DNA of 24,184 nucleotides from JBKPCD01 sp046727175 (GCA_046727175.1 JBKPCD010000150.1:1-24184), one strand, 5' to 3'; shown: positions 1 through 8,108, counted from the first letter of the stretch. Notes: generated by a model not told the origin, from the sequence alone. Translations and numbers: made by a program.

Positions 1-149
1 AGTCAGAAGCGTCGCGGGCGTCCGTCTGATCCGCAACCCAGATAAGCTCGCCTACATCGTCGGCCAGCTGACAAGAAGTGCGGCGGCTGCAGCTGTTTGC
101 TCGAACGCACCTCATCCGGCGTCATGACCAATGCCGATTCGGAAGTGCG

Positions 150-365
150 AGCATACTCCGCGCAGCCCCACGGCACGAGCCGAACCCCCAGTAGCCTCGT
201 CAGCCCGAGTGCCGCGACGATGCCAAGAGCGGCCCCGACCGCGCCGAGCCGCAGGACTCGTGCGAGGAATCCGCCAACGATCGACCGGCCTTGACGCGCC
301 AAGCGCCATACGGATGCCCGATCTCGTGGGTGCTCTGCTTGACGATGTGGCGTGATCTGCGCGAG
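150..365 (-). pseudogene. Decayed remnant of an ADOP-type FtsX permease (C-terminal part)
   Basis: Three minus-strand frames join into one recognisable stretch of an orphan MacB/FtsX permease. The piece HIVKQSTHEIG (about 325-355) is followed, after one extra base near 317-320, by IRMALGAS, and after a second shift near 295-300 by a membrane segment running from RQGRSIVGG to LTRLLGVRL. In intact members of the family this is the EIGIRMALGA motif and the following transmembrane helix of the last FtsX domain. The usual end of the family (PARRA..VDPM.ALR) is not found downstream, and nothing upstream of about 365 extends the match. It is therefore a broken fragment, related to but separate from the two intact permeases at 13-18 kb. 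The family call rests on motif recognition, not on an alignment. Confidence 0.65.
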
Positions 366-432
366 GTTCGAATCTTCCGGACGGCAGGCTTCGATCGTCG
401 ACGACCGGGGCGTGAAAGCCCGGATTGGAAGC

Positions 433-438
433 TATACT
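433..438 (+). promoter_or_regulatory. Possible -10 element for the tandem hydrolase gene
   Basis: TATACT lies about 40 nt before the ATG at 479 and matches the sigma-70 -10 consensus at five of six positions. No convincing -35 hexamer is visible at 16-18 nt upstream, so the call is weak. Confidence 0.3.
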
Positions 439-478
439 GCGGCGGGTCAACGATCTCGACCCAAACACATCCACGCAC

Positions 479-2089
479 ATGAGCCGCGTCGGCATGATGA
501 CCTTCGTCACGCGAGCGATCGTTCCGGTCGTCGCGCTCGCGTTCAACACACCTGTCTTCGCGCAGCCTTGCCGTGCGCTTCACGTCCGCAATCCGGACGG
601 CAACTACATCGTTCCCGGCGCCAAGGGCGACATCCCCTATTCCGGCGATCTTGGCCTCGACGCCTACGTGCAGCGAGACTCGGACCGTCGTCCGTCCGTC
701 GTGGTGATTCATGGCGGGACGTGGTCCTCGGGTGGCCGTGCAGCTCACGTGGGACAGCTGCTCGAGGTACTGACACAGGCCGGTTACAACTGGTTCTCGG
801 TGGACTATCGCCTCGGTGGTTTGAAACGCTTCGAAGAGTCGCTCGCCGATATTCGTGCCGCCCTGGCTTTCATCCGTTGTCGTGCCCGTGAGCTGGACAT
901 CGATCCCGACAGGCTGGTGGTGCTGGGCGAGGACTCTGGCGCACATCTGGTCGCGTTGCTGGCGGCCGAGCGCATTCCTGGCGTCATTGGCGCCGTGCTC
1001 GTTGGTGGATTCTACGACCTCACCACAACCCCAGGCGTCGCGAAGGAGATTGAGGCCGCCCTGCTCGCGCGCGCGTCTCCGATTGCACACGTTGTCCCGT
1101 CTATGCCGCCGCTCCTCGTGGTGCACGGGGACGCGGACTCCGAAGTGCCCATCGAGCAGGCGCAGACGTATTGTCGCTCGGTTGTCGGTGCGAAGGGACG
1201 CTGCCGGGTTCTGGAGGTCGACGGCGCCAGTCACCGCAGCGAGAACTGGTGGCCGAGCCAGTGGACCTATAAACGCGAGCTGGTCAATTGGCTCTGGGCG
1301 CTCGCTCCGTTCCCGCGCGGAACGCACCGGCCGCACCGTGGAACCACCCTTCTGAAAGACATCGTTTACAGTGAATCGGCGCAGGTGAAGCTGGACGCAT
1401 TCGTTCGGCGCACGAGGAGGCCTGTTCCCGCTGTCATTCTCGTGCACGGAGGTGGGTGGGAGGCTGGCGACAAGGTGACGTATATCACTCCGCTCTTCGA
1501 GCCGCTCGCTCGCGCAGACCTCGCGTGGTTTTCAATCGACTATCGACTCACGCCTGCAGCGACACACCAGGATCAGCTCGACGATGTGCGTCAGGCAATC
1601 CGGTTCGTTCGGGCCGAGCATGCTCGCTTCAACATCGATCCCGCGCGCATCGTCCTCGTTGGGGAGTCTGCCAGCGGGCAGATGGTGACGCAGATCGGGA
1701 CCGAGGACTCGTCGCTCGCAGCCGTGATTTCGTTCTACGGCGTGTACGACTTTCTCTCAATGGTCACCGACACTTCCCCCCGATCGCTGCTCGTGCGGCT
1801 GTTTCGCCGGCACGTTCTCGACGACGACGCGAGAGCACTGCTGCGACAGTACTCACCGTTGTACCAGGCCCACAAAAACATGCCGCCACTGCTGCTGGTC
1901 AACGGTACAGGAGAACGGCTGTGGACGCAGGCGCAGGCGTTCGCACAACGGCTCACCGACCTCGGTGCCCGGCATGAAGTGATCGCGCTCGAGAACGCGC
2001 CGCATGGACTGGAAAACTGGGAGGGCCACACGGAGTGGACGAGCTACAAGCAACGCATGGTGGAGTGGATCCGGCAAGTCGTTCGTTGA
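479..2089 (+). CDS. Secreted tandem alpha/beta-hydrolase (two esterase-like domains)
   Basis: This is a 536-aa protein with an N-terminal signal peptide (residues 1-28, ending NTPVFA before QP). Two complete alpha/beta-hydrolase domains of the BD-FAE/carboxylesterase-like type follow. Domain 1 (about 33-280) has the oxyanion HGG at 78-80, GEDSG at 150-154, a HGDAD acid site (D220) and H252. Domain 2 (about 290-536) has HGGGW at 323-327, GESAS at 395-399 (nucleophile S397), E479 where the acid is usual, and H509 in APHGL. The likely role is hydrolysis of ester or amide bonds outside the cytoplasm; the substrate is unknown. In domain 1 the nucleophile position of the usual GESAG is Asp152 with a Ser next to it, so that domain may be inactive or altered. 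The frame also runs back to a TTG at 425, but ATG 479 (or 494) places the signal peptide at the N-terminus. Domain architecture is clear; the precise family is not. Confidence 0.85.
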   Translation: MSRVGMMTFVTRAIVPVVALAFNTPVFAQPCRALHVRNPDGNYIVPGAKGDIPYSGDLGLDAYVQRDSDRRPSVVVIHGGTWSSGGRAAHVGQLLEVLTQAGYNWFSVDYRLGGLKRFEESLADIRAALAFIRCRARELDIDPDRLVVLGEDSGAHLVALLAAERIPGVIGAVLVGGFYDLTTTPGVAKEIEAALLARASPIAHVVPSMPPLLVVHGDADSEVPIEQAQTYCRSVVGAKGRCRVLEVDGASHRSENWWPSQWTYKRELVNWLWALAPFPRGTHRPHRGTTLLKDIVYSESAQVKLDAFVRRTRRPVPAVILVHGGGWEAGDKVTYITPLFEPLARADLAWFSIDYRLTPAATHQDQLDDVRQAIRFVRAEHARFNIDPARIVLVGESASGQMVTQIGTEDSSLAAVISFYGVYDFLSMVTDTSPRSLLVRLFRRHVLDDDARALLRQYSPLYQAHKNMPPLLLVNGTGERLWTQAQAFAQRLTDLGARHEVIALENAPHGLENWEGHTEWTSYKQRMVEWIRQVVR

Positions 2090-2105
2090 ACCCGGTTTTG
2101 ATTGA

Positions 2106-2330
2106 TCATCCGGTGCCACGTACAGTCCCGCTCAGGTATCGAATGTCGTACGCCTGACACATGAGAGGTAGATCCAAATCGGCCTGCTCGAACGGTGCCG
2201 CCCGTACGGTCACGGCGCCACCGTATGTCGCGACTAGACCCAGGTGCCGTCGATCAGGCGACGCACCTCCAATGTGCGAGGGATGGGGTCTAGCCAACGG
2301 CACCGCTGCAGGAGCTGCAACACGGCGTGC
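2106..2330 (-). pseudogene. Remnant of a Uma2-family (DUF820) PD-(D/E)XK nuclease-like protein
   Basis: Two minus-strand frames combine into the C-terminal end of a Uma2-type protein. The stretch RWLDPIPRTLEVRRLIDGTW (about 2240-2300) is followed, after loss of one base near 2236-2242, by LVATYGGAVTVRAAPFEQ and then ADLDL. In the family this is the (Y)W.(V/L)DP..RTLEV strand followed by the ATYGG..TVRAEPF..ELDL tail. The reading frame as it stands stops at TAG (2234-2236) exactly at the shift. The catalytic front half is not recognisable upstream, so this is a decayed fragment and no function is expected. Uma2 proteins often occur in many scattered copies in Acidobacteriota and Planctomycetota. 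Recognition is by motif only. Confidence 0.55.
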
Positions 2331-2475
2331 GATCCGTAGGAAAGAATTGCGAGCTCACGAGCATCGCGAACACGCGCGCTTCGAGCGGCATGCGAAAGCG
2401 TCGTGGAGGGATCATCGTTACTGGCTGCGCATCCCCGATGCCATCGCTCGAGTGGCGCGCCGGTCTGGTCCGCAA

Positions 2476-2880
2476 TCACGCTTGTTTCTTCCCCGATCCG
2501 TGCTTGATTGTTTCGCTGAACTCGAGCATCTGGGCCAGGTGCATCGTGTCGCCGTCCAGCGTGAGCGAGATGACGGCGCGAATCGGTTTGCCGTTTTCAA
2601 ACCGTGTGAGGGTAAGGACGAGCGTGTCATCGTCCTTCAAGAGCCCTGTCACGTGAATCGGAGGGAAGCGCCCGCTCTGGACAGTTGCGGCGAGGGTACC
2701 GTTCTGATCGGAGATCCTGACGGTCTCTGTCGCGCCGGCGGGGTTCGTCATAGAGATGACCCGTGTTCCGATAAAGGCGGTCGCCCGAGAGGACCTCAGC
2801 GCGCAGTCCTGACCGCTTGAAGCAAATCCGCCGCTCAATACCAGCGCGATTATTGGCAACGCGAGTCGTCGTGCAGTCAT
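2476..2880 (-). CDS. Small secreted protein of unknown function (134 aa)
   Basis: The protein starts with a classical signal peptide (about residues 1-23, basic MTARR then a hydrophobic core), so it is exported. The mature part of about 110 residues alternates short polar and hydrophobic stretches (TETVRISDQNGTLAATVQSG, LVLTLTRF, IRAVISLTLDG), which suggests a small all-beta domain of the sort common in Acidobacteriota secreted proteins. It is similar in size and style to the 136-aa protein at 18285-18695, but no clear homology was established. GGAG lies just before the ATG. The start overlaps the TGA of an upstream basic frame (ATGA at 2877-2880). No recognised family. Confidence 0.7.
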   Translation of the reverse strand: MTARRLALPIIALVLSGGFASSGQDCALRSSRATAFIGTRVISMTNPAGATETVRISDQNGTLAATVQSGRFPPIHVTGLLKDDDTLVLTLTRFENGKPIRAVISLTLDGDTMHLAQMLEFSETIKHGSGKKQA

Positions 2881-2999
2881 TTCTCCAGTCTCTTACGAAT
2901 CGAGTGGGTCTTCTCACTGCGAGTGATGGTGAACTTCCCCTTTTTGGTCATCCACCACTGCCTACGCCCGAGGCGAGGATTACGGCTCGAGGAGTGGTC

Positions 3000-3623
3000 A
3001 TGGACGGCCCTCGTCTGATTCATGGTCAACTGGATTCTCCGATGACAATCGAGCTCGCCGAAGCCCCGATGACGGCCCTCCCGGAGTACGCACGCGTTCC
3101 CATTGTCTTCACAGTCGATCATGTATTGGACGTGACGAATCATGACGATGGTCCGGGCGGGTTCGCAGTGTCAGAGCGCCGCCTCGAAGTCCCCTATGAG
3201 AAGGACTACGACGCAATCGCTGGCGAAGGACCGTTGCAGTGGGCTCGTCGTTTCGATCTGTCGAATTGGGCGCTCTTCACGGCACGCTTCGCGACCCGCA
3301 TCGTCGGCGGGGCGACCGTCGCATTCGATACACCAGGACTGGCGATGTTGGAAGGGCGGCGCGACCTGGCAGTCCTGTGGGACATTCGAGTCTCCCCAGA
3401 CGCTCGACGCCAAGGCGTTGGTTCTGCGCTTTTCGAGAAGGTCGAGGCATGGGCGCAGCTACACGGTTGTGGGCAGCTCAAGATCGAAACTCAGAATACC
3501 AACGTACGGGCATGCCGATTCTATGAGCGGCAGGGATGCCAGCTGCGGACGATCCATCGCGCGGTTTATCCTGACCTTCCAGAGGAGATCCAACTGCTCT
3601 GGTACAAGGACCTATCGCGTTGA
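3000..3623 (+). CDS. GNAT-family N-acetyltransferase, similar to streptothricin acetyltransferases
   Basis: The C-terminal 100 residues carry the GNAT fold. LAVLWDIRVSPDARRQGVGS is beta4 plus the pyrophosphate-binding R-x-x-G-x-G/A loop for acetyl-CoA. The piece QLKIETQNTNVRACRFYERQ, followed by GC, is the conserved block typical of the SAT/streptothricin acetyltransferase group (E/T-Q-N-x-N-x-x-A-C-x-F-Y). The end EEIQLLWYKDL also fits that group. The expected reaction is transfer of acetyl from acetyl-CoA to an amine of a small molecule; whether the substrate is an antibiotic cannot be told from sequence. The frame is open back to 2817, but ATG 3000 has GAGGAG at 2989-2994 with a 5-nt spacer and gives 207 aa, near family length. 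ATG 3042 is an alternative. The gene stands alone, flanked by decayed genes. Confidence 0.82.
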   Translation: MDGPRLIHGQLDSPMTIELAEAPMTALPEYARVPIVFTVDHVLDVTNHDDGPGGFAVSERRLEVPYEKDYDAIAGEGPLQWARRFDLSNWALFTARFATRIVGGATVAFDTPGLAMLEGRRDLAVLWDIRVSPDARRQGVGSALFEKVEAWAQLHGCGQLKIETQNTNVRACRFYERQGCQLRTIHRAVYPDLPEEIQLLWYKDLSR

Positions 3624-3724
3624 CTCGGCCGACTTGCACCACCGGCTGCTGTAGGACGTCCCTCAGACCGTTTAGCGCTAGACATCTTCTAAGGGTGAGA
3701 TCGTAACGGTTGAAGCAAGTTTTT

Positions 3725-4200
3725 TCAGGCGGCAAAAGCGGCCTCCTCGTGCCGTTTCTGGATTTCCGCGTCGAGTTGGTCAACAGCCGTACGCAGTGGC
3801 CTAGGCAAGTGGTCGCTCGCGGGGAGGAGGGCGTTCCACTGAGGTCGAAGGACGCGGAGATAGAGCTTGCTATCGAAGAACACGACTTTGAGGCCATACG
3901 TGGTCGCTGTATAGCGATGCGTCTGTGGGATGCGATGGATCAGGCCCTTGAGACGCAGTCGTCGCAAGTCATACGTCATCTGCGTGCGCGTGTAGGAACG
4001 CCCGAGGAGCGCTTCGACCCGGGGCCGGAGATCGCGGTTGCGGAATCCTCGGAGTAGATGCGTGAAGCCAGCGATCGCCTGCAGGAGCGCCATGACGCGG
4101 GTCACCAAACCGGAGAGCCGATAATTCGCTTCGTCTCGACGACTACAGCGTGCGACACAGTATCGTCCGACAGCACGGGCCAGTTCGTCCCGTTGGAGGG
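3725..4200 (-). pseudogene. C-terminal remnant of an uncharacterised protein with winged-helix-like end
   Basis: The open part (3725-4108, GTG start) reads MALLQAIAGF, then LLRGFRNRDLRPRVEALLG and TQMTYDLRRLRLKGLIHRIP, followed by HRYTATTYGL and YLRVLRP. This resembles the conserved C-terminal half of a family of roughly 400-450 aa proteins that I recall from many bacteria (pattern RGFTNRDLRP..LLG......MTYDLRRLRLHGLIERIPGTHRY). The MTYDLRRL...HRY part looks like a winged helix. Upstream, ALRFGDPR appears in the next frame directly before MALLQ, and AVVVETKR in a third frame, both as expected for the family. The gene therefore has at least two frameshifts and lacks its long N-terminal part. 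Function of the family is unknown to me; it may be linked to mobile elements. Confidence 0.55.
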
Positions 4201-4514
4201 CGCCCCGCGGGGGACTGCGCGACTGGTCTTCATTCCGGCCGAACGTCCGAACGAGCAGTTCAGGTCAGAAGCGGGTTGACTACTCGGCGCGTCACCGAAC
4301 TTCGTCACTACCGTGCTGCGAGATTATCCTTGACACGGTTCCAGCGGCGACTCGAAAACCAGCATCGCGCGGCGCGTAGACAGGCCATCAAGACCGCCCA
4401 CGGTCGCGTAGACGCGACGTCGGTCTGAGACCACGCTCCGGGCCTGTTCGCTGCGCCGCTCGGCTCCTGTACGCGACCCTCGAATGGCGGAAACTGCCAT
4501 GCTACACAGGGAGC
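4201..4514. other. Stretch without a recognisable gene
   Basis: About 310 nt between the remnant at 3725-4200 and the HNH pseudogene. No frame here reads as a known protein, apart from possible further decay of the remnant to its left. A small palindrome, ATGGC and GCCAT around GGAAACT, lies at about 4484-4500 just ahead of the HNH start. No convincing promoter was seen. Confidence 0.4.
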
Positions 4515-5656
4515 ATGACGATCTCGCTCTTCCCGTTCAGGCAGGTGTCCGACGCGGCTCTCCTCGCACAGGTGAGAAGTCTTGCCACAGCTGAACGACA
4601 GGCGACCGCGCAGCTGATTGCCGCGCTCGCCGAGTTGGATACGAGGCGCTCTACCTCGGCGAAGGGTGCTCCTCGCTCTTCTCCTACTGCACGCACGTCC
4701 TGCATCTTTCAGAGCACGCCGCCTACGGACGGATCGAGGCCGGGCGAGCGGCACGGCGATTTCCAGTCATCCTCGATTTGCTGACCGATGGCTCCATCAA
4801 CCTGACGATCGTCGGACTGCTCGCATCCCATCTCACGGCGGAGAATCACCTGTCACTGCTAGAACAGGCGAGACGCAAGAGCAAACGCGAAGTGGAACTC
4901 CTGCTGGCCAGTCTGCGTCCTCGAGCTGACGTTCCATCATCCGTGCGGAAACTTCCGGTGCCGAAGCCGACTGACGTTCCAATGACTCGGTCGGACGATC
5001 TGTTGTCATCGCCGTCGCCGTCCAGCGATGAGAGGCGTCGGCGCGAGTCCGACGACAGCGCGCAGGGTGCAACCGCCGTTCAGGAGCAAGCGCTGCCGAC
5101 TGGACCTGAATTAGTCGGAACGCCGCACAGAGAACGTTCCGTGATGGCTCCTCTCGCTCCGGAGCGTTACAAGATTCAGTTCACGGCTTCCCGTGAGACC
5201 TATGACAGGCTGCGGCAGGTTCAGGACCTCCTGCGGCACACGATCCCGAACGGCGACGTTGCCGCAATCTTCGATCGTGCGTTGACGCTGCTCCTCGAGG
5301 ACCTCTCCAGAAAGAGGCTCGCATGGACGACGAGACCGCAGCCCGCGCGTCAGTCGAGGAGTAGGTCCCGTCGGATCCCCGCCGCCGTGAAGCGTGAGGT
5401 CTGGGCGCGCGACGGTGGTCGCTGCGCGTTCGTCGGCGCCCACGGCCGCTGCACCGAGACGGGGTTTCTCGAGTTTCACCACGTCGCACCGTACGCGGCA
5501 GGAGGTCAGACGGTGTCCGACAACCTCGAGCTGCGGTGCAAGGTGCACAACTTGTATGAGGGAGAGCTGTACTTCGGTCCTCGACCGCCGTCGGTGGTGC
5601 GCGAGGTCGGGCCGGCTGTGTGCTATCGGCTCTCAACTCGGTCCGGACCGAGTTGA
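4515..5656 (+). pseudogene. HNH endonuclease with DUF222-like N-terminal part, broken by one frameshift
   Basis: From ATG 4515 the frame reads QVSDAALLAQVRSLATAERQ and on to LAELDTR, then turns to nonsense. One base later in phase, from about 4650, it resumes as ALYLGEGCSSLFSYC, LHLSEHAAYGRIEAGRAARR and LLTDGSINLT and stays open to 5656. Loss of a single base near 4650 thus explains the whole gene, about 380 codons. The C-terminus is an HNH nuclease: VKREVWARDGGRCAFVG, FLEFHHVAPYAAGG and NLELRCKVHN hold the conserved Cys, HH, Asn and final His. The middle (about 4920-5130) is a low-complexity Ser/Arg/Pro linker. Such proteins are common in Actinobacteria and Acidobacteriota, and the repair-fold part resembles proteins tied to mobile DNA. 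AGGGAG sits only 1 nt from the ATG. A start at TTG 4778 would leave the HNH domain translatable. Confidence 0.8.
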
Positions 5657-5662
5657 TCGGCT

Positions 5663-7372
5663 CTAGGCAGCCGCAAGCGCTTTGTGGAGGACCGCTTCGA
5701 GCAGCCGCCGACTCGTGGATTGCGCGGTCGTGAGCTGCGTTTCGAGCTGGTCACACATAGCCATTAGCTTGTCGACTTTGGCGACGATTCGCTGTTGTTC
5801 GGCGAATGGAGGCACGGGAATCCGGATGCGACGCAGTCCTCGAAGTAGAACGGTTTTTTGTGCGATCCCGGTCGCGCAAGCCGAGGCCTGATCGAAAACG
5901 AAACCACTGCTCAAAGCGTGGACGAGAAAGCGAACACTGACCAGCTTTGAAGGGCGCAGAATGGCGACGTGGCGCTGCACACAGAATGGTCGGTCCTCAC
6001 GCACGAGGACGGGAATGCCGAAAGATCCAACCAACGTGTACAGAATGTCCCCCTTTTGAGGCTTTCTGATCGAGTCCAAAGCCGCGAAGTAGTCCGGGGA
6101 CACGTAGCGGCACGCGGTGAAATCGAGCTGACGATTACGAACGTTGCCGATCACGAGAAGAGGAATGCCTTGAGCGGTCTTTGGCGGAGGGAGATGGTCA
6201 CCGTCCGTAACCGACGTGCAGACGAATTCTAGTGACGTGAGCACCCATCCAGCAGGGGTGTCAAACGAAACATCATCGCGCGCGTTCGAGAGGTCACGAA
6301 GGCCGTAATCGTCTCTTGGGCTTTGATGACGACTTCTCCCACCAGATACGCTCGACGAGCGAGGATGCTGACTCGTCGTCGCCATCTTGTGGTACTAGGG
6401 CGCCGGTAACTGCAAGATTGAGGACAGTCTGACGCAAAGCCTCGACATGTTCAGGATTCCCAATTACCGCGTGCAAGTCCTTCAGCGCGAAGCGTACGCG
6501 GCTACGAGCGGCAGACGAATCCGACGACGGACCGAACCTTTGAAATGATCCCGTCACGACCGCATTGCGCCGCCGCTCCCGCTCCGCCTGCGCGGCCTCC
6601 AGCCGGCCGCAGAGCGCCATCAATTCGTCCACTCGCTCGACGATGCGATGTTGCTCAGCGCGAGGTGGTAACGGAATCCTTACGAGTTTTAGATTCGACG
6701 CACTGATTCCCCAGTTGCCGACCGTGGTCGCGGTGTAGCCTTCAATCTCGCGGCGACCGACATCCGAATCGGCGAAACACCGAACGAGTTCTGGAAGCAC
6801 GACTTCCGGTCGAACTCTGAGTCGGATCAGTTTATCGGGATAGATTGGGTCGACGCCGAGAGATATCGAACGTAAACGGCGAGTCGTCCGACACAACCGC
6901 GGTTCCCGTTGAATCGGCAGGCAAGACCAGAGTTCAATGCATATTGCTCGCGCTGCTTTTGCGACACACCACCAATCAACTTATGCTCTTCCTCGGCCAC
7001 GATGCCGTCATTCCGAACTGTACAAGCGCTGATTCGTAGGATAGGGATACCATCTGGTGCGTCGTCGGGCTTTTTCGAGATGCCATTCTGCGAATCGCCA
7101 AGTAAGAGGTGGCCGAGTTTGACCCAACGCCATCCGCGCGGAAGCTCTGGTAAGCCGGCGTGCAGCTCCTCCAACCACCGTTTGGTCAGTGCTTCCCGCG
7201 CTTGCGTCTTCTCTGGCTTGATCCGCTTCAACAACTCCGACGCCGGCTCGTCGTTCGGGTCCTGTTCGACCAGCTTCCCACGCACCGCCAGATCGAGAAT
7301 GAACCGGCGCAGCCGCGAAATCGCGTCCGGCGCCTCGCTGATCCGATCGAAATACTCGATCACCTGATTCAT
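5663..7372 (-). pseudogene. hsdS: Type I restriction-modification specificity subunit, two frameshifts
   Basis: Three minus-strand frames form one HsdS of about 570 codons. The first (7372 to about 6850) has the conserved N-terminal FDRISEAPDAISRLRRFILD, LAVRGKLV and the first half of target-recognition domain 1 (ELPRGWRWVKLGHLL to CVGRLAVYV). The second (about 6850-6310) continues with IYPDKLIRLRVRP, GNWGISASNLKLVRIPLPP, RAEQHRIVERVDELMALCGR and the central repeat HVEALRQTVLNLAVTGALV. The third (about 6310-5663) has domain 2 (FDTPAGWVLTSLEF to GLRRIRIPVPPFAEQQRIVA) and the closing helix. The shifts lie near 6850 and near 6310-6315. In an intact system HsdS sets the DNA target of the M2S or R2M2S complex. 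The start ATG overlaps the hsdM stop (ATGA), as in an operon. Given the state of hsdM and hsdR, the system is not functional. Confidence 0.85.
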
Positions 7373-7671
7373 CGCAGCAGCGCCTCCGACAGAATCGCTT
7401 TCAACTGATCCCGCAGGGCCGCGACCTGCCGCTCCGCTTCGTCCAGCTTCGCGAGCAGCTCCTCCGGATCCCCGTGGTCGTCAGCAACCGTGTGCGAGTT
7501 CTTGAAATCCAGGTTGTAGCCGCGCGTCTTCACCTCGTCCAGGGTCACGCGCCACGCCACTTCGCTCGCGACGCGGCCTTTGCGTTCCGCACGGCCCCAC
7601 CAGTCGACGCACGGCTTCAGGTGCTCGACGCGAATCGGCTTCGTCATCGAGTACGCCTTCTGCCCGGCGGG
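7369..7671 (-). pseudogene. hsdM: C-terminal piece of type I methylase HsdM
   Basis: The last 100 codons of an HsdM remain in one open frame: PAGQKAYSMTKPIRVEHLKP, CVDWWG, RVTLDEVKTRGYNLDFKNSH, TVADDHGDPEELLAKL and the final coiled helix ending AILSEALLR. RGYNLDFKNSH is the hallmark end of type I methylases. The catalytic core, with the S-adenosylmethionine motif and NPPF, is absent. The sequence is cut at about 7671, where an inverted piece of the same gene begins. The stop codon overlaps the hsdS start. Confidence 0.85.
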
Positions 7672-7677
7672 CGCGCG

Positions 7678-7776
7678 ATGCGCTACGTGAAGACCGTCGA
7701 GGACGAGCAGCAGATGCAGGGCGCGCTGCGCGCGGTCGAGAAGAAGCAGCTCCCTCACATGTTGTGCGTCACGAAC
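7678..7776 (+). pseudogene. hsdM: Inverted internal fragment of hsdM
   Basis: On the plus strand, opposite to the rest of the locus, 33 codons read RYVKTVEDEQQMQGALRAVE, then KKQLPHMLCVTN. In intact HsdM this block lies a little before the NPPF catalytic motif (pattern VEKKQLPHMLCVTNMLLHG) and well ahead of the PAGQKAYSM block. Here it sits next to PAGQKAYSM in reverse orientation and abuts the hsdR remnant at 7776/7777. It is the direct sign of an inversion combined with loss of flanking sequence. Confidence 0.75.
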
Positions 7777-8108
7777 CGATAGCCCTCGATGTCGCGGTCG
7801 ATATGGACTTTCACGACCTTGTAAGGCGCGACGAACCCGTCGTGAATGCCTTGTTTCAACGAATAGCTGCAGACCGTGCTGGCCGAAGTAATGAATGTTC
7901 GAGACGTTGGACGAAAAGACGAACGGAATCTGTAACGTCTGCCGTACTCGAGCGCCTGCATACCGTCGCCGACGCTGCAATGGTTGTCCTTCGCCTCGAT
8001 CACGGCGAGCGGGATGTTGGGTCTGTAGTAGAGGATGTAGTCCTGACCGAGAGCTGGCGTGATGAACTTGGTGCAGATGTCGCGCTCGTTGAGCTCCTTC
8101 TTGTTCAT
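7777..8108 (-). pseudogene. hsdR: Remnant of type I restriction subunit HsdR with internal deletions
   Basis: The start MNKKELNERDICTKFITPAL is the typical HsdR N-terminus. It then jumps at about 8048 to DYILYYRPNIPLAVIEAKDN; about 40 residues usual between these are missing. The IPLAVIEAKDN part is the nuclease core with its E-x-K motif. After a frameshift the text reads TLQIPFVFSSN and is joined at 7905/7906 directly to VSNIHYFG. In intact HsdR the latter follows the DEAD-like motor motifs, so a few hundred residues including the Walker A site are lost. A second frameshift leads into YSLKQGIHDGFVAPYKVVKV and DRDIEGYR, where the gene is cut by the inverted hsdM piece. No restriction activity is possible from this remnant. 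Gene order R-M-S on the minus strand is inferred. Confidence 0.85.

Noticed and set aside
2..127. Plus-strand open frame (VRLIRNPDKLAYIVGQL part) that could be the C-terminus of a protein entering from the left
   Set aside because: Only 42 codons are visible and no family is recognised; it may equally be chance next to a decayed gene.
200..1447. Long minus-strand frame of 415 codons opposite the hydrolase
   Set aside because: It is the shadow of a high-GC gene; only its last part near 325-360 carries real (ADOP-like) text.
3000..3623. Streptothricin resistance gene as a firm call
   Set aside because: The SAT-like C-terminal motif is clear, but many GNAT proteins share it; the substrate is not shown, so no resistance symbol was given.
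4331..4336. TTGACA as a -35 for the HNH gene
   Set aside because: No -10 at 15-19 nt downstream, and it lies about 180 nt before the start.
7678..7776. Phase-variable invertible DNA in the hsd locus
   Set aside because: No inverted repeats bound the segment, no recombinase gene is near, and the flanking genes have large deletions, so simple decay is preferred.
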